Notes: generated by a model from the letters alone, not told the origin. 64,000 bases of DNA from Campylobacter sp. CCUG 57310 (GCF_013201975.1 NZ_CP053845.1:992001-1056000); one strand, 5' to 3'; shown: positions 26,506 to 37,935, numbered from the stretch's first letter. Program-made: numbers and translations.

Positions 26506-27614
26506 TGTCCGCTACCGCTTAATCTTAAAATATCATTAAACGTTGCAAATATCATAAGCGTTAGCAGCAAAGCCCAGCCGCAGTAAGTAAGTCCAATATA
26601 GACTTTTTCATTCATCTCGCGGCGAAAAATCAGCTCATAAAGGTTAAAAAGTATATGTCCGCCGTCAAGCGCAGGGATGGGCAGCAGGTTTAGCACACCT
26701 AAATTTACAGATATCAAAGCAGTGATGATGAGCAGGGTTGAGATACCGATTTTAGCTGCTTTTGATGTGATATCGGCTATTTGGATTATCCCACCCATAT
26801 CCTTCATTGGCACGACACCCTCGATCAGTTTACCTATACCTATAAATATGAGCTTTGAAGCCTCAAGCGTCTCTTTGTATGCAAATTTGATCGAGTTAAG
26901 ACCTGTGTTTTTTAAATTTATTATCTCTCCGCTTGGGGATATGCCGATGAGCGGTTTTTGGATTTTCTCTCGAAATAGATTTAGGCTCTCGCCTATCTTT
27001 GGGGTTAAATTTATGGTTAAAATTTTGCCTTCGCGTTCTATTTCTATCGTTGTAGGCTTTGGTAAAATTTGCTTAGTTATCTGGTCCCACTCGCGGATAG
27101 TAACTCCATCAATGCTTAAAATTTTATCGTTTTTCATGATGCCAGCTTGTAGGGCTGCCGAATCAGGCACAACGCTTCCCACAACGGGAGCCAGTCTATC
27201 TACGCCGATATATCCAAGTGCGATAAAAAGCAAAAACGCCAAAGCGAAGTTAAAAAACGGTCCTGCAAAGAGGATAAAGATACGTCCAAGAGGAGTTAGT
27301 TTATTGTAGCTGTCATCATCCATGCTTTTTGCCGCAGGGTTTGAGTCGTCTTGCCCCTTTAGGCTTACATAGCCTCCAAGCGGGATGGCTGATATGGCGT
27401 ATTCGGTCTGTCCGATCTTCTTTGAGTATAGGCTCTCGCCAAATCCGACACTAAATTTAAGAACGCCGACCTTAAGTATCCTAGCAGCCGTAAAGTGTCC
27501 AAGCTCATGGAAAAATACCAAAAACGAGATGGCAAAAACCGTTATAAAAAAATACCAAGAGTAGGCATAAACGCCTGCAATTAAGAGTAAAATAACAAAT
27601 ATTATACTTTTCAA
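26502..27614 (-). CDS. rseP: Site-2 metalloprotease RseP
   Basis: An intramembrane zinc protease that cleaves membrane anchors such as anti-sigma factors and removes leftover signal peptides. It has the HExxH motif in FFHELGHFTAAR near residue 35, one PDZ domain (about 125-205, with SAALQAGIMKNDKILSIDG-type pattern) and the second metal motif LLPIPALDGGHI. There are about four membrane segments and 370 residues, typical of epsilonproteobacterial RseP with one clear PDZ domain. The start is TTG at 27614, three bases behind the AI-2E permease gene. Confidence 0.94.
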   Translation of the reverse strand: MKSIIFVILLLIAGVYAYSWYFFITVFAISFLVFFHELGHFTAARILKVGVLKFSVGFGESLYSKKIGQTEYAISAIPLGGYVSLKGQDDSNPAAKSMDDDSYNKLTPLGRIFILFAGPFFNFALAFLLFIALGYIGVDRLAPVVGSVVPDSAALQAGIMKNDKILSIDGVTIREWDQITKQILPKPTTIEIEREGKILTINLTPKIGESLNLFREKIQKPLIGISPSGEIINLKNTGLNSIKFAYKETLEASKLIFIGIGKLIEGVVPMKDMGGIIQIADITSKAAKIGISTLLIITALISVNLGVLNLLPIPALDGGHILFNLYELIFRREMNEKVYIGLTYCGWALLLTLMIFATFNDILRLSGSGQ

Positions 27615-27617
27615 ATT

Positions 27618-28631
27618 CTACCTTTCAATCTTATCGCTAAGTAAAACGGCGATAAATTTCGTGTTAGGGTTGGCATCAAGAGCCAATTTAAGGCTCATAG
27701 TAAGCGGAACTGCCAAAAACATACCGCCGATACCGAATAAAAATCCCCAAAAAAGAAGGCTAAGCAGCACAACAAGAGTGCTTATGCCAAGCCCTTTGCC
27801 AAGAAATCTCGGCTCAATAAAATTTCCGATAGCTAAATTCACGACAAGATATAGTATCACGGTCCAAAACGTCGTGCTAATATCGTTTATAAGAAGCGAA
27901 ACAAGTATCGCAGGAAACGCCGCTATGATAGAGCCGATAGTCGGGATAAAGTTTAAAACAAAAGCGACAATCCCCCAAAGCGGAGCGTAAGGCACACCAA
28001 GCATCTCAAGCCCTGCAAATATAAAAACTCCCGTCGCAAAAGAAGCTATGGTCTTTATCTCAAGATAGCGCTTTAAATTTGAGATAAAGGTATCTACGAT
28101 CATCTCGGCTTGCGGGTTTTTGCTGGCAAAATAATCAACCTTTTGCCTAAATATGTGCGTTTCAAAAAGCATAAACGTAACAAGCAAAAATATAAAAAAA
28201 CTCTTTGAAGCAAGCTCTGTGCTGCTTCTTAAAAGCGTGCCGAGGTTTGCGAAAATTTTATTCGGGTCATAATCGCTTGGGATGATCTTTTGAACATCTT
28301 CAACTCCGTATTTAGCCAAAATGCTTATCACTTGATCGTTGAAAATTTTAAATTTAGCTTGAAGCTCCGGAAGATGTCCTAAAAGCCCATTTATGGTACT
28401 TATAACGGTATTTGTAACAAAGCCCAAAGATACAAAAATAACCCCCACAACCAAGATAAACGCGACTATTCTTGGTAGCTTTAGCTTCTGAAGCTGATTG
28501 ATCGCGGGAGAGATAACGATAGCTATAAAAACAGCTATCAAAAACGGCAAAACTATCGTGCCTGCAGCCTTAAGACCTGCAGCAACCACAACAAAGCTTG
28601 CCAAATATACTATAAATACATTGCTTTTCAA
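27618..28631 (-). CDS. AI-2E family (PerM-like) membrane permease
   Basis: A 337-residue protein with about seven hydrophobic segments and the family pattern FLIAVFIAIVISPAI near the N-terminus and GIGGMFLAVPLTMSLK near the C-terminus. The family includes TqsA and PerM and Na+/H+ antiporters of the UPF0118 group, so substrate is open: autoinducer export is only one possibility. The start is TTG at 28631 behind AAAGGAA. It lies 68 bases downstream of pgsA and three bases before rseP. Confidence 0.88.
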   Translation of the reverse strand: MKSNVFIVYLASFVVVAAGLKAAGTIVLPFLIAVFIAIVISPAINQLQKLKLPRIVAFILVVGVIFVSLGFVTNTVISTINGLLGHLPELQAKFKIFNDQVISILAKYGVEDVQKIIPSDYDPNKIFANLGTLLRSSTELASKSFFIFLLVTFMLFETHIFRQKVDYFASKNPQAEMIVDTFISNLKRYLEIKTIASFATGVFIFAGLEMLGVPYAPLWGIVAFVLNFIPTIGSIIAAFPAILVSLLINDISTTFWTVILYLVVNLAIGNFIEPRFLGKGLGISTLVVLLSLLFWGFLFGIGGMFLAVPLTMSLKLALDANPNTKFIAVLLSDKIER

Positions 28632-28699
28632 AAAATTCCTTTAAAATTTAGCAAATTATAATTTAAAATTTTAAATAGGTCGCGATGATAAAACCAAAT

Positions 28700-29239
28700 T
28701 TACTTATCCGATTTAATATAAGCAAAAATATACTCAAACCCCGAATATAGCGTTAATCCAACCGCTATCCAGAGTAGTAAATTTGCAAACGGCCACTGCA
28801 TTATCAAAAATCCTATGGCTATCATTTGAAATACGGTTTTTACTTTTCCCGCCATTGAAGCTGCCAAATTTAGCCCTTCGGCTGCGATAACCACGCGAAA
28901 GCCGGTTATGAAAAATTCACGAATCAAGATGAGATATATAGCCCAAGGACTTGCTCTATCCATCATCATGAGCCCCAAAAATGCAGCCAGAGTCAGCATC
29001 TTATCGGCCAAGGGATCAATGATGGCACCAAGCTTGGTCTTTTGATCCCACGCTCTTGCGATATAGCCGTCAAAAAAATCGGTTACACTAGCGATAACAA
29101 AAATAAGTCCCGCAAAATAATTTATCCAGCTGATATGCACATCTTCAAAATGCGTATTGGCATTTACGAGGATATAAAACATCGCAGGCGCTAGTAAAAT
29201 GCGTAAAAACGCAAGTAAATTCGGTAAATTTAAGCTCAT
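28700..29239 (-). CDS. pgsA: CDP-diacylglycerol--glycerol-3-phosphate 3-phosphatidyltransferase
   Basis: Makes phosphatidylglycerol phosphate, the committed step to phosphatidylglycerol and cardiolipin. The CDP-alcohol phosphotransferase signature is complete: DGYIAR followed eight residues later by GAIIDPLAD (residues about 64-87). There are about five membrane segments in 179 residues. Its ATG overlaps the stop of the FabL-like gene (ATGA), which joins a fatty-acid and a phospholipid step in one operon. Confidence 0.94.
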   Translation of the reverse strand: MSLNLPNLLAFLRILLAPAMFYILVNANTHFEDVHISWINYFAGLIFVIASVTDFFDGYIARAWDQKTKLGAIIDPLADKMLTLAAFLGLMMMDRASPWAIYLILIREFFITGFRVVIAAEGLNLAASMAGKVKTVFQMIAIGFLIMQWPFANLLLWIAVGLTLYSGFEYIFAYIKSDK

Positions 29240-30030
29240 TTAAATGTCGTTCCGCCGTCTATTATAAATGTATGTCCAGTTATCCAGCTAGCCTTGCTTG
29301 AGCAAAGAAATAAGCATGCTCCGGCCAAGTCTGTCGGCTGTCCCATACGATTTAGCGGGCTAAGCTTAGCCGTCATATCGCGCACTTCTTCGTAGTTGGT
29401 AAAAGCTCTTAGTGCGTCCGTTTCGATAGGTCCACCGCTTACCACATTTACTCGGATGTTTTTTTCTCCGAGTTCGGTTGCAGCATATCTTGCCATAGCT
29501 TCAACGGCCGCTTTTGAAGCTCCGTGCCCCGCATAGTTTTCGATATAGACCAAATTTCCCGTTGAGCTAAGAGATATTATGCTTCCGCCACCTGTTTTTT
29601 CCATCCTTTTTGCAGCCTCTTGAGCGCCTACTACGAAGGCATTTACGGTGGCTGTAAAGATATTATTTATCCCTCTTGGGCGAAGCTTCATAAATTTCGT
29701 GTACCCACCCGCAACCGCGCGCCCTGAAATGATAGCGTTTGATATGAAAAAATCCACGCGATCAAAGTCATTATCAATCTGCTCAAATAGATCTTTATAA
29801 GTTTCCGGTTCAAGAATGTTTAGTCCGTAAGCTCTTGCCTTTATGCCAAAAATTTCTTCAAGCTCTTTAGCTTGCGTGTTTGCAAGCTCTTCGTTTGAGT
29901 TGTAAGTAAAAGCGATATTTGCTCCGATTTTGGCGAATTCCTCTACGATCGCTCGTCCTATTCCTCTTGTACCTCCGCTTATAACTAGCGTTTTTCCTCT
30001 AAATTCATCTGCAAATTTATCCACTATCAA
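29236..30030 (-). CDS. FabL-like short-chain dehydrogenase, possible enoyl-ACP reductase
   Basis: A 264-residue short-chain dehydrogenase. The cofactor motif is [10 protein letters not shown] (residues 19-28), and the catalytic Tyr-x6-Lys is YAGHGASK, with the serine in SLSSTGN. The run [17 protein letters not shown] closely recalls Bacillus FabL (SGG-IDTDAL), so enoyl-ACP reductase or a related reductase role is likely. Helicobacter and Campylobacter homologues have also been annotated simply as SDR oxidoreductases. The start is TTG at 30030, overlapping dapA by four bases. The neighbour pgsA supports a lipid role. Confidence 0.82.
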   Translation of the reverse strand: MIVDKFADEFRGKTLVISGGTRGIGRAIVEEFAKIGANIAFTYNSNEELANTQAKELEEIFGIKARAYGLNILEPETYKDLFEQIDNDFDRVDFFISNAIISGRAVAGGYTKFMKLRPRGINNIFTATVNAFVVGAQEAAKRMEKTGGGSIISLSSTGNLVYIENYAGHGASKAAVEAMARYAATELGEKNIRVNVVSGGPIETDALRAFTNYEEVRDMTAKLSPLNRMGQPTDLAGACLFLCSSKASWITGHTFIIDGGTTFK

Positions 30031-30923
30031 AATCCTTTTATTTCGTATTGTTTCATAGTCTCTTCTATGTTTTTTAAATTTTCACTACTTGGCGCACAAA
30101 GCGGCAAGCGATACTCAAGCGTTTCAAGGAGTCCCGCGATATACATAGCCGCTTTTATAGGGATCGGATTGCTTTCGCAAAATAGCATTTTATTGATATT
30201 GTAAAGCTTATCATTTATCGCTTTTGCCTTGATATACTCCTCATCAAGCGCTAAGTGCGTAAGCTCTGAAATTTTATCCGGAAGCAAATTTGAAGTTACC
30301 GATATGACGCCTTTACCGCCGTTTGAAAGGATAGGGTAGTTTATCGCATCTTCGCCACTTATAACGACCAAATTTGGCTCGTGCGCAAGCAGATCTACGC
30401 ATCTATCGATACTTCCGCTAGCCTCTTTTACTCCAAATATATTCTCACAATCATTAAACAGCCTAAAAATAGTGCATGGCAGGATATCAACTCCCACGCG
30501 ACCCGGCACGTTATATAAAAGCACGGGAATTTCAACGCTGCTTGCTATGGTTTTGTAGTGCTGATAAAGCCCTTCTTGAGTAGGCTTGTTGTAGTATGGT
30601 GCAACCGAAAGGATGCCGCCCGCTCCGTGCGATTGAGCAAATTGCGCAAGCCCAACAGCTTCATGAGTCGCATTACTGCCGGCACCCGCAAGAACCTTTA
30701 CTCCCGTATCCTTACAAGCGCTAACGGCTATCTCGATACAAATTCTATGTTCATCATGAGTTAGCGTAGCACTCTCTCCGGTCGTTCCTACAGGCACCAC
30801 GGCGTCTATGCCGTTTTTTATCTGGCGTTTTATGAGCTTTTCGTAAGCCTGTTCGTCTAATTTACCGTTTTTAAAAGGCGTGATAAGCGCTGTCATAGCG
30901 CCTTGTATGACTCTTTTATTCAC
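30027..30923 (-). CDS. dapA: 4-hydroxy-tetrahydrodipicolinate synthase
   Basis: Condenses pyruvate with aspartate semialdehyde in the lysine and diaminopimelate pathway. At 298 residues it is normal when started at GTG 30923, which has GAAAGG upstream and forms a GTGA overlap with the protease stop. A longer frame to 30983 adds 20 residues and is unlikely. Family motifs are [36 protein letters not shown] with the active-site Tyr, and [13 protein letters not shown] with the Schiff-base Lys. Confidence 0.95.
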   Translation of the reverse strand: MNKRVIQGAMTALITPFKNGKLDEQAYEKLIKRQIKNGIDAVVPVGTTGESATLTHDEHRICIEIAVSACKDTGVKVLAGAGSNATHEAVGLAQFAQSHGAGGILSVAPYYNKPTQEGLYQHYKTIASSVEIPVLLYNVPGRVGVDILPCTIFRLFNDCENIFGVKEASGSIDRCVDLLAHEPNLVVISGEDAINYPILSNGGKGVISVTSNLLPDKISELTHLALDEEYIKAKAINDKLYNINKMLFCESNPIPIKAAMYIAGLLETLEYRLPLCAPSSENLKNIEETMKQYEIKGF

Positions 30924-32170
30924 TTTGCATCCTTTCTTAAGATTACCGTTGTGGAGGTCTTTTCGGTGAAATATTTTTTGCAAATTTCATTTATATCTTT
31001 AGCTTTTAAATTTTCTATCTTGCTCTCAAGTTCAAAAAGAGGTTTGATGTCTCCGCGAGCTAGGAAGCTTCCGTATAAATTCGCCACTCTTGAAGCGCTA
31101 TCAAACGAATATACAAAATCAGACTTTATGCTATTTTTTATCTTAGTTATCTCATCTTTATCAACTTTACCCGTCTTAACGCCTTCTAAAATCGCCTTTA
31201 TCTCCTGCTCTAAGACTTCGGCTTTGATGTCAGGATTGCAAACGGCCATGATGATAAACAAGCTCTCGTCGATATTGTCCATATTGTAAGCGTAAATTTG
31301 ATTTGCAAGGCATTTTTCATCTACTAAAATTCTATGCAAAAGCGAGCTTTTTCCGCTACTTAGATACTCGCTTAGCGCATTTAGACCGACTTGATCCTCG
31401 TGAGTAAAAGAAGGCACTTTAAACGCCATAGCAAGCATTTCAACCTCGCTATCTTTATAAATTTCAACCCTTCTTGCACCGTTTTGCTCGGGCTCTATGC
31501 AATGCAGTTTTGGTATCTCTCGTGAGTTTTTAATGCCCTCAAAGTGCTTTTTACCAAGCTCAAAGGCTGATTTTTTATCTATATCGCCGCTTATTAGAAG
31601 TATCGCGTTTTTAGGCTGATAGTAAGTCGCATGAAATTCTCTTATATCCTCAATGCTCCAGTTTTTGATATCTTCTATAAACCCTATCGGCGTCCAGTGG
31701 TATGGATGATAGATAAATGCGCTATTAAAAAGTGTAAAATACAAAAACCCGATAGGCGAGTTGTCAGTTCTCCATCTGCGCTCTTCAAGAACAACGTCGC
31801 GCTCAGGCTGAAATTCCTTGTCTTTTAGGCTCAAATTTGACATGATATCGGCATATAGTTCAAGCGATTTATCTAAATTTTGCTTTGAGCATTTTACAAA
31901 ATAGTGTGTATAATCAAATCCCGTGCTTGCGTTATTCATACCGCCAAAGCCCTTTACTATCTCGTCAAATTCGCCCGCTTTTAGATTTTTAGTCGATTTG
32001 AAATTCAGGTGCTCAAGCATATGCGCGATACCGCTTTTGCCCATTACTTCATTTCTGGAGCCAACCTTATAAAAAAGATCCACACTTATCACGCCCGAGC
32101 CTTTGTTTAGGGGGATATGATAGATCTCAAAGCCGTTTTTTAACTTAGTTTTTGAATATTTTAAAAGCAT
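30920..32170 (-). CDS. M16-family zinc metallopeptidase
   Basis: A 416-residue insulinase-type (M16B) peptidase. The inverted zinc motif HMLEH lies in the first domain near residue 47, with the downstream Glu in [10 protein letters not shown]. Two M16 half-domains are visible, the second lacking the zinc motif as usual. It is likely periplasmic or cytoplasmic; no convincing signal peptide is seen. The same protease-dapA order occurs in C. jejuni. The stop overlaps the dapA start. Confidence 0.92.
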   Translation of the reverse strand: MLLKYSKTKLKNGFEIYHIPLNKGSGVISVDLFYKVGSRNEVMGKSGIAHMLEHLNFKSTKNLKAGEFDEIVKGFGGMNNASTGFDYTHYFVKCSKQNLDKSLELYADIMSNLSLKDKEFQPERDVVLEERRWRTDNSPIGFLYFTLFNSAFIYHPYHWTPIGFIEDIKNWSIEDIREFHATYYQPKNAILLISGDIDKKSAFELGKKHFEGIKNSREIPKLHCIEPEQNGARRVEIYKDSEVEMLAMAFKVPSFTHEDQVGLNALSEYLSSGKSSLLHRILVDEKCLANQIYAYNMDNIDESLFIIMAVCNPDIKAEVLEQEIKAILEGVKTGKVDKDEITKIKNSIKSDFVYSFDSASRVANLYGSFLARGDIKPLFELESKIENLKAKDINEICKKYFTEKTSTTVILRKDAK

Positions 32171-32190
32171 TTTTTACCTTAAATTTTTAT

Positions 32191-33258
32191 TTATTTTCTT
32201 ATATCTACTCCGACAGCTTCGCTTATATGGGCAAATCCATCAGCTTCAAGCAGTCTTAAAATTTCTGAATTTATCATCTGGCAAACAAAAGGTCCTTTAA
32301 ATATAAAAGCCGTATAAATTTGAACTAAATTTGCACCCATTTTTATGCGCCTATACGCCTCTGCACCGCTATCTATGCCACCGCTTGCTATGAGTATGGT
32401 CTTACCAAACAGCTCATCTGCAACAGCCTTAAAAAGCATTGCCGATTTTTCGGTTATAACTTTGCCGCTAAGTCCTCCGAAATTTTGCAGATTAGGCGAA
32501 TTTGAAAGCGAATAATCAACGCTCGTGTTATTTACTATAAGCGCGTCCGCTCCGTTAACAACGGCACAGGAGCAAATTTCTACAGCTTTTTCATAACTCA
32601 TATCAGGAGCTATTTTAAAGATAATCGGCTTAGAAGTAAGCGGACGGATACGAGAAAACAGCTCTTTTATAAAGTCTTCTTCTTGTAAAGCACGCAAATT
32701 TGGAGTATTTGGCGAAGAGACGTTTATCACGAAAGCGTCACAAATTTCATTAAATTCCCGCACTAAATTTTCATAGTCATCTATGGCTTTTTCATTTGGA
32801 GTAACTTTGTTTTTGCCGATATTTGCAAAAAGAGGGATAACGAAAGGATATAGTTTTTTTACTCTTTTTGATACGCTTTTTGCGCCTTCGTTATTAAATC
32901 CCATCGCGTTTTGGATACTTTCTTCTTCCACAAGTCTAAAAAGTCTTGGCTTGTCGTTTCCCTTTTGTGCTTTTGGAGTAATGGTTCCAAATTCGATATG
33001 CCCAAATCCAAGCGCGGTTAAAGGCTTTATCATTACTGCGTTTTTATCAAACCCGCCGGCGATTCCTACCGGATTATTAAAAACTATGTTAAATAAATTT
33101 TGCTGAAGCCTTGCGTCATTTACTACGCACTTATTTGCAAGGAAGCTAAGAGAGCCCGGAAATACCGATGAAAGCGAAGTTAGTCCAAACTCTGCGATTT
33201 TATGTGCAGTTTCCGGCTGAAATTTAAAAAAAATAGATTTTAGGGTATTATAATCCAA
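32191..33258 (-). CDS. pyrD: Dihydroorotate dehydrogenase (quinone), class 2
   Basis: Oxidises dihydroorotate to orotate in pyrimidine synthesis, passing electrons to quinone. The N-terminal amphipathic extension (FKFQPETAHKIAEFGL) is the class 2 membrane-association domain. Motifs are NPVGIAGGFDKNA, the catalytic Ser in VSSPNTPNLRALQ, FKIAPDM and IASGGIDSGAEAYRRI. The length of 355 residues is normal. The start is TTG at 33258. It lies 41 bases behind the ABC transporter gene and 20 before the protease. Confidence 0.95.
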   Translation of the reverse strand: MDYNTLKSIFFKFQPETAHKIAEFGLTSLSSVFPGSLSFLANKCVVNDARLQQNLFNIVFNNPVGIAGGFDKNAVMIKPLTALGFGHIEFGTITPKAQKGNDKPRLFRLVEEESIQNAMGFNNEGAKSVSKRVKKLYPFVIPLFANIGKNKVTPNEKAIDDYENLVREFNEICDAFVINVSSPNTPNLRALQEEDFIKELFSRIRPLTSKPIIFKIAPDMSYEKAVEICSCAVVNGADALIVNNTSVDYSLSNSPNLQNFGGLSGKVITEKSAMLFKAVADELFGKTILIASGGIDSGAEAYRRIKMGANLVQIYTAFIFKGPFVCQMINSEILRLLEADGFAHISEAVGVDIRK

Positions 33259-33299
33259 AATTTATCCTTCAATTTTCGCGAATTTTAGCAAATTTGAAC

Positions 33300-35039
33300 T
33301 TAAATTAGCGATTTTCCTTTTAGTTTTTGATATATCTCGCAGCTATCGCTAAGCTCTTTATCGCTACCAAATCCAACTACCGTTCCGTCGCTTACAACGG
33401 CGATTTTATCGGCATTTTCAACAGTGCTTAAGCGGTGAGCTATGACAAAAATGATCTTTTCGTGCTGTAAATTAGCGATCGCATTTGAAATTTGTCTCTC
33501 GCTTTCGTTATCAAGAGCCGATGTTGCCTCGTCAAATATCAAAATTTGAGGGTTTTTATAAAGCGCTCTTGCGATTGCTATTCTTTGGCGTTGCCCACCT
33601 GAAAGATTGGTGCCAAATTCGTTTAAGACGGTGTTGATGCCATCCTCAAGCGAAATAACAAATTCATAAGCGTTTGCCATTTTAAGCGCGTCTTTTACCG
33701 CCTCTTCGTCAAATTCTCGCCCATAAGCTACGTTTTTAGCTATCGTGTCATTAAATATATAAACACGCTGGCTAACAAGCCCCACGTTATCTCTAAGCGA
33801 AGCTAGATCAAATTCGCGTATATCGGTACCGTTTATTAAAATTTGCCCGCTTTGAGTGTCGTAAAATCGCATGAGTAAATTTACGATAGAGCTTTTGCCT
33901 CCACCGCTTGAGCCGACAAGTGCTATCATTTGAGATTTTAAAGCGCTTAAATTTATGCCTTTTAAGACCTCTTTATCGTCGTATTTTAGTCTGACATCTT
34001 GAAATTCTATAGATTCTATCACGCTTGGAATTTGCTTTGTGCCGCTTGTTATTATAGGCTTTTTATCAAGCAGTTCAAATGTCCTCTCGGCGGCCGCAAC
34101 TGCGTCTTGTATCTTATTATAAAGCCTTGAAATTCGCTTTACCGGAGTATAGAGCATAAAAAGTGCAGTTGAAAACGAAAAGAAACTTCCCATGGTAATT
34201 TGTCCGTCTATAACTTCCTTGCCGCCAATGATAACAACGGCTGCAATCCCGATACTGCCGATAACTTCCATTATAGGGCTTACCGACTCATCGACTTTTA
34301 CACTTTTTAAATTCAGTTTGAAAAATTTATTATTATCTTCAACAAATCTTGTATGCTCATAATCTTGTGCGTTGTTTGCTTTTATTATCTCGATATTCGT
34401 AAAAATTTCACTAAGGCGCGAGCTAATATCGGATGTCTTTTCTTGAGCCGCTCTTGAAAGTTTTTTCATCCTTTTAGCAAGTAAAGATAGTGGATATATC
34501 GCAACCGGCAAAACAATAAGAGCAAAAAACGCAAGCTGGGCACTTTGATATATCACCACGCAAAGAAGCCCAAGTATCGTTATGCTTTCTCTTATCATCT
34601 CAGGAATCATCGAAGAGACGATATTTCTAATGCGCTCTATATCGTTGATATTTCGGCTTATTAACTCGCCTGTTCGAAAGTCGTTAAAGAATTTCATATC
34701 CAAATTTAGCAAATTTGCAAGCAACTTCTCGCGAAATCTCCTTACCACATCTTGTCCGATGAAGGCTGTAAAATAAGCTTGTAAAAAGATTCCGAGCCCT
34801 TTTAGGAAGCAAATCACGACTATCGCGTAAGGAAGCAGATATAAAAGCTCTTTATTTTTATCGATAAAAATTTTATTTAATACAGGCTCGATTACCCATG
34901 CAGACGCTGCCGTGCCGCCGCTTGCAAGCAGCATTCCAAGAATGGCTAGCGCAAACTGCGGTATATAATCCTTAAAGTATGGGCTAAAACGCCTTAAGAC
35001 ATCTTTTAGATTCATCTTTAGGCTCATAATTTCTCCCAT
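33300..35039 (-). CDS. msbA: MsbA-like lipid A/phospholipid flippase ABC transporter
   Basis: A 579-residue half-transporter with an N-terminal six-helix exporter domain (about 15-320) and a C-terminal ATPase. Walker A is GSSGGGKSS, the signature is [15 protein letters not shown] and Walker B is [12 protein letters not shown], with the H-loop in [13 protein letters not shown]. MsbA flips lipid A-core across the inner membrane; assignment follows the family and the syntenic C. jejuni gene. The first ATG (35039) overlaps cysS by 16 bases; internal ATGs at 35027 and 35015 are alternatives. Confidence 0.9.
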   Translation of the reverse strand: MGEIMSLKMNLKDVLRRFSPYFKDYIPQFALAILGMLLASGGTAASAWVIEPVLNKIFIDKNKELLYLLPYAIVVICFLKGLGIFLQAYFTAFIGQDVVRRFREKLLANLLNLDMKFFNDFRTGELISRNINDIERIRNIVSSMIPEMIRESITILGLLCVVIYQSAQLAFFALIVLPVAIYPLSLLAKRMKKLSRAAQEKTSDISSRLSEIFTNIEIIKANNAQDYEHTRFVEDNNKFFKLNLKSVKVDESVSPIMEVIGSIGIAAVVIIGGKEVIDGQITMGSFFSFSTALFMLYTPVKRISRLYNKIQDAVAAAERTFELLDKKPIITSGTKQIPSVIESIEFQDVRLKYDDKEVLKGINLSALKSQMIALVGSSGGGKSSIVNLLMRFYDTQSGQILINGTDIREFDLASLRDNVGLVSQRVYIFNDTIAKNVAYGREFDEEAVKDALKMANAYEFVISLEDGINTVLNEFGTNLSGGQRQRIAIARALYKNPQILIFDEATSALDNESERQISNAIANLQHEKIIFVIAHRLSTVENADKIAVVSDGTVVGFGSDKELSDSCEIYQKLKGKSLI

Positions 35040-36409
35040 ATCGTGCCGTTAGGGGTGTCCATAATAGCTATTTGCATATCCGAAAGCTTGGTTCTAATAG
35101 CGTCCGCTTTTGCATAGTCCTTAGCGGCTTTTGCCTCGTTTCTTTGGGCTATAAGCTCATTTATAAACGCTTTTTGCTCATCACTTACGCCAAATTGAAA
35201 ATATTCATAAACATCAACTTGCAATATCCCAAACACTCGCGCTATCAGCCTTAAATTCGCTAAAATTTCGCCCTTGTAAGCCTTGTCTTTTGGATTTTGA
35301 TCAAGGCGTTCGTTTGCAATCTTTACAAATTCATCTATCACGGCAAGAGCTTTTGAGGTGTTTAGATCGTCTTCAAGCGCATCTAAAAGCTCGGATTTAA
35401 ACTCCAAATTCTCTTCGCTTAAATTATCTTCGCCTACGCGCTTTTTAAGGCGGTAAATTTTATCAAGTCGCTTTTTACTCGCAACTAAATCCTCATCAGA
35501 ATAATTAAAATGCGCCCTATAGTGCGAACTAAGCAGATAAAACCTAAGCGCTTCGCCTAAATTTTCTTTAAGCGCCGCCTTTACAAAAAAGCTATTTCCA
35601 AGGCTCTTGCTCATCTTTTCATCATTTACTTTGATAAATCCGTTATGCATCCAGTATTTTGCAAGGCTCTTTCTCTCGCCGCATCTGCATTGTGCTGCTT
35701 CGTTTTCATGGTGCGGAAAGAGCAGGTCGATACCTCCTGCGTGTATATCTATCTCATATTTGCTGCCGCTTGAGAGGTGCTTTTTTATCATCGCCACGCA
35801 CTCGGTGTGCCAGCCCGGACGACCTCTGCCAAACGGACTTTCATACCACGCCTCGTCAAATTTCCAAAGCACGAAGTCTTTTTCATTGCGTTTAAGCTCA
35901 TTGCTCTCCACGCGGGCTATATTTTCATTTGTTTCACTCTTGCCGCTTAAGCTTAGATACTCGCTATCTTTTGAGATTTCAAAGTAAATCCCGTCACCGG
36001 AAATCTCGTAAGCAAACCCTTCAATAAGCAAATTTCTTATATACTCTATCATCTCTTCAAGTGTTTGCGTAGCTTTTGGCTCGATATCGGCTTCAAGCAC
36101 GTTAAGAGCTCTCATATCATCTTTATAGCTTTTTATATAACGGCTCGTTATAGCCTCTAAGCTCTCGCCTGTTTCACTCATCTTTTTTAAAATTTTGTCG
36201 TCTATATCGGTAAAATTCTTTACAAATCTGACATCATATCCAAGCTCGATAAAAACACGCCTAAGCAGATCAAAGCTTATAGCGCTTTTGGCATGTCCTA
36301 AATGCGAATCGTCATAGACCGTAGGCCCGCAGACGTAAATTCTAACTACGCCTTCATCAATCGGCTCAAATTTAACTTTCTCTTTTTTTACGCTATCAAA
36401 AATTTGCAT
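35024..36409 (-). CDS. cysS: Cysteine--tRNA ligase
   Basis: A class I aminoacyl-tRNA synthetase of 461 residues. The HIGH-type motif is [10 protein letters not shown], preceded by the zinc Cys in YVCGPTVYD. Other zinc ligands lie in GWHTECVAM and [14 protein letters not shown] appears as [10 protein letters not shown]. The DALR domain follows. It overlaps murJ by 14 bases and the msbA-like gene by 16, so the three are translationally linked. Confidence 0.96.
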   Translation of the reverse strand: MQIFDSVKKEKVKFEPIDEGVVRIYVCGPTVYDDSHLGHAKSAISFDLLRRVFIELGYDVRFVKNFTDIDDKILKKMSETGESLEAITSRYIKSYKDDMRALNVLEADIEPKATQTLEEMIEYIRNLLIEGFAYEISGDGIYFEISKDSEYLSLSGKSETNENIARVESNELKRNEKDFVLWKFDEAWYESPFGRGRPGWHTECVAMIKKHLSSGSKYEIDIHAGGIDLLFPHHENEAAQCRCGERKSLAKYWMHNGFIKVNDEKMSKSLGNSFFVKAALKENLGEALRFYLLSSHYRAHFNYSDEDLVASKKRLDKIYRLKKRVGEDNLSEENLEFKSELLDALEDDLNTSKALAVIDEFVKIANERLDQNPKDKAYKGEILANLRLIARVFGILQVDVYEYFQFGVSDEQKAFINELIAQRNEAKAAKDYAKADAIRTKLSDMQIAIMDTPNGTIWEKL

Positions 36410-37796
36410 CTATAAAATTCCTTAAAAATATTAAAATCAGAGCAAAAACGCTCAAGGCAGCGACCATTACGCTTAGTCTTTTAAAGCTGATTATAGCTAA
36501 AAATTCCCTTGCGCCAAAAGCTTTGATGTTTAAAGCAAGCAGCACAAAGCCTCCAAGCGAGCTGGCAAGCGCAAGCCCAAAAGCCCCATAAGGACGTATC
36601 AAGATCACTGCAAGGATTAAATTTGCCCCTAAGCATATCATCGCGATTTTAGAAGCGATTTTTTGCTGAAGTTTTGCATAAAGCCAAAGCGAAAAGAGCT
36701 TACTTAAACCAAAAGGCAAAAGTCCTATCATGTAAGCTTGCAAAACTCTAGCGGTCTCATAAGTGCTTGTCGTGTCAAAACTTCCTCTTTCAAAGAGCAG
36801 CTTTATGATAGGATGAGCTAAAATAATCCCGCCCAGCATAGCCGCAGCAAGCAATAAAAACAAAAACTCAAAGCTTTTATTCATCCATTTTAGAGCTTCT
36901 GCTTCGTTTTTGGCTTTGATTTGTTTTGTTATCTTTGGAAAAAGCGCAGTCGAAAGCGCGATGGCAAATATCGCAAGCGGAAGCTGAAAAATTCTGTTTG
37001 CATAAAATAGATAGCTTATACTTCCTGCCGCTAAAAAGCTAGCCAGCCAAGTATCCATAAATGAGCTTATCTGCATAGCCGAAGAGCCTAAAAGCCCGTG
37101 ATAAAAATTTGTAAAAAATCCTTTGGAATTTGCTCTTTTGCCTTTTATAAATCTTAAAATTCCTCCAAAAAACAGCCTTGACATAGATGTCATATAAAGC
37201 GCTATAAGATGGGCTATGACTTGCAAAATTCCACCCGCCACCACGCCAAAACTAAGATAGTAAGCCACTATCTTGGGCTCTTTGCCTTGTGATAAAAAAA
37301 GCGAAGCAATCATGGCTAAATTTAAAAGCGCTGTCGAAAATGCCGTGGTAACGAAGTGCTGACGATACTGAAGCAAGGATGCTAAAAATGTAACTATATA
37401 AATAAGCGCCAGATAGTAAAAATTTATCTTTACTAAAGGCACTGCGTTAGCAATGTCCTCATTGCTAAGTCCCGTTGCGATTATTTTAGTAAATTGAGGA
37501 GCGAAGATATTTACAAGCAAAGTTAAAATCGCAATAAAAAATAGAAATTTGAAAAAAATTTCAGCCGCGAAAATTCCTTTTTTTTGCGCTTTTGTAAAAT
37601 TTGGCAAAAAAGCTTGCGAAAACGCTCCTTCGCCAAATACTCGGCGAAGCAGATTAGGTATCTTAAAGGCTATAAAAAATATATCGCTATAAATTCCCGC
37701 ACCTAAAGTCGAAGCCGTAAGCAGATCTCTAAAAAGTCCAAGAACCCTTGAAGTAAGTATGCCTACGCTGTTTGAAAAAAAACCTTTTATAAACAT
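36396..37796 (-). CDS. murJ: Lipid II flippase MurJ
   Basis: Flips lipid II across the inner membrane for peptidoglycan synthesis. The 466-residue protein has about fourteen hydrophobic segments and the MurJ N-terminal pattern [19 protein letters not shown], and [20 protein letters not shown] around residues 45-64. It is slightly short but seems complete. It is the first gene of the minus-strand run, and its start faces the FapA-like gene across a 139-bp divergent spacer. Confidence 0.95.
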   Translation of the reverse strand: MFIKGFFSNSVGILTSRVLGLFRDLLTASTLGAGIYSDIFFIAFKIPNLLRRVFGEGAFSQAFLPNFTKAQKKGIFAAEIFFKFLFFIAILTLLVNIFAPQFTKIIATGLSNEDIANAVPLVKINFYYLALIYIVTFLASLLQYRQHFVTTAFSTALLNLAMIASLFLSQGKEPKIVAYYLSFGVVAGGILQVIAHLIALYMTSMSRLFFGGILRFIKGKRANSKGFFTNFYHGLLGSSAMQISSFMDTWLASFLAAGSISYLFYANRIFQLPLAIFAIALSTALFPKITKQIKAKNEAEALKWMNKSFEFLFLLLAAAMLGGIILAHPIIKLLFERGSFDTTSTYETARVLQAYMIGLLPFGLSKLFSLWLYAKLQQKIASKIAMICLGANLILAVILIRPYGAFGLALASSLGGFVLLALNIKAFGAREFLAIISFKRLSVMVAALSVFALILIFLRNFIDANF

Positions 37797-37935
37797 AAAT
37801 TTCCATATATAAATTTAAGATACGAAATGATACGCAAATTTAGTTTTAAAAGACGTAAAACCGAGCCATAACTTTGTTTTAATCAAATTTTAGAGATAAT
37901 AGGCAAATTTATGTGATTTATGAGAGAAATTTAAA

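Noticed and set aside
26677-27309. 210-codon + strand open frame opposite rseP
   Set aside because: The rseP strand has complete protease and PDZ motifs; the antisense translation has none and no start context.
30924-30983. 20-residue N-terminal extension of DapA
   Set aside because: GTG at 30923 has a better ribosome site, fits the family length and overlaps the upstream stop as GTGA.
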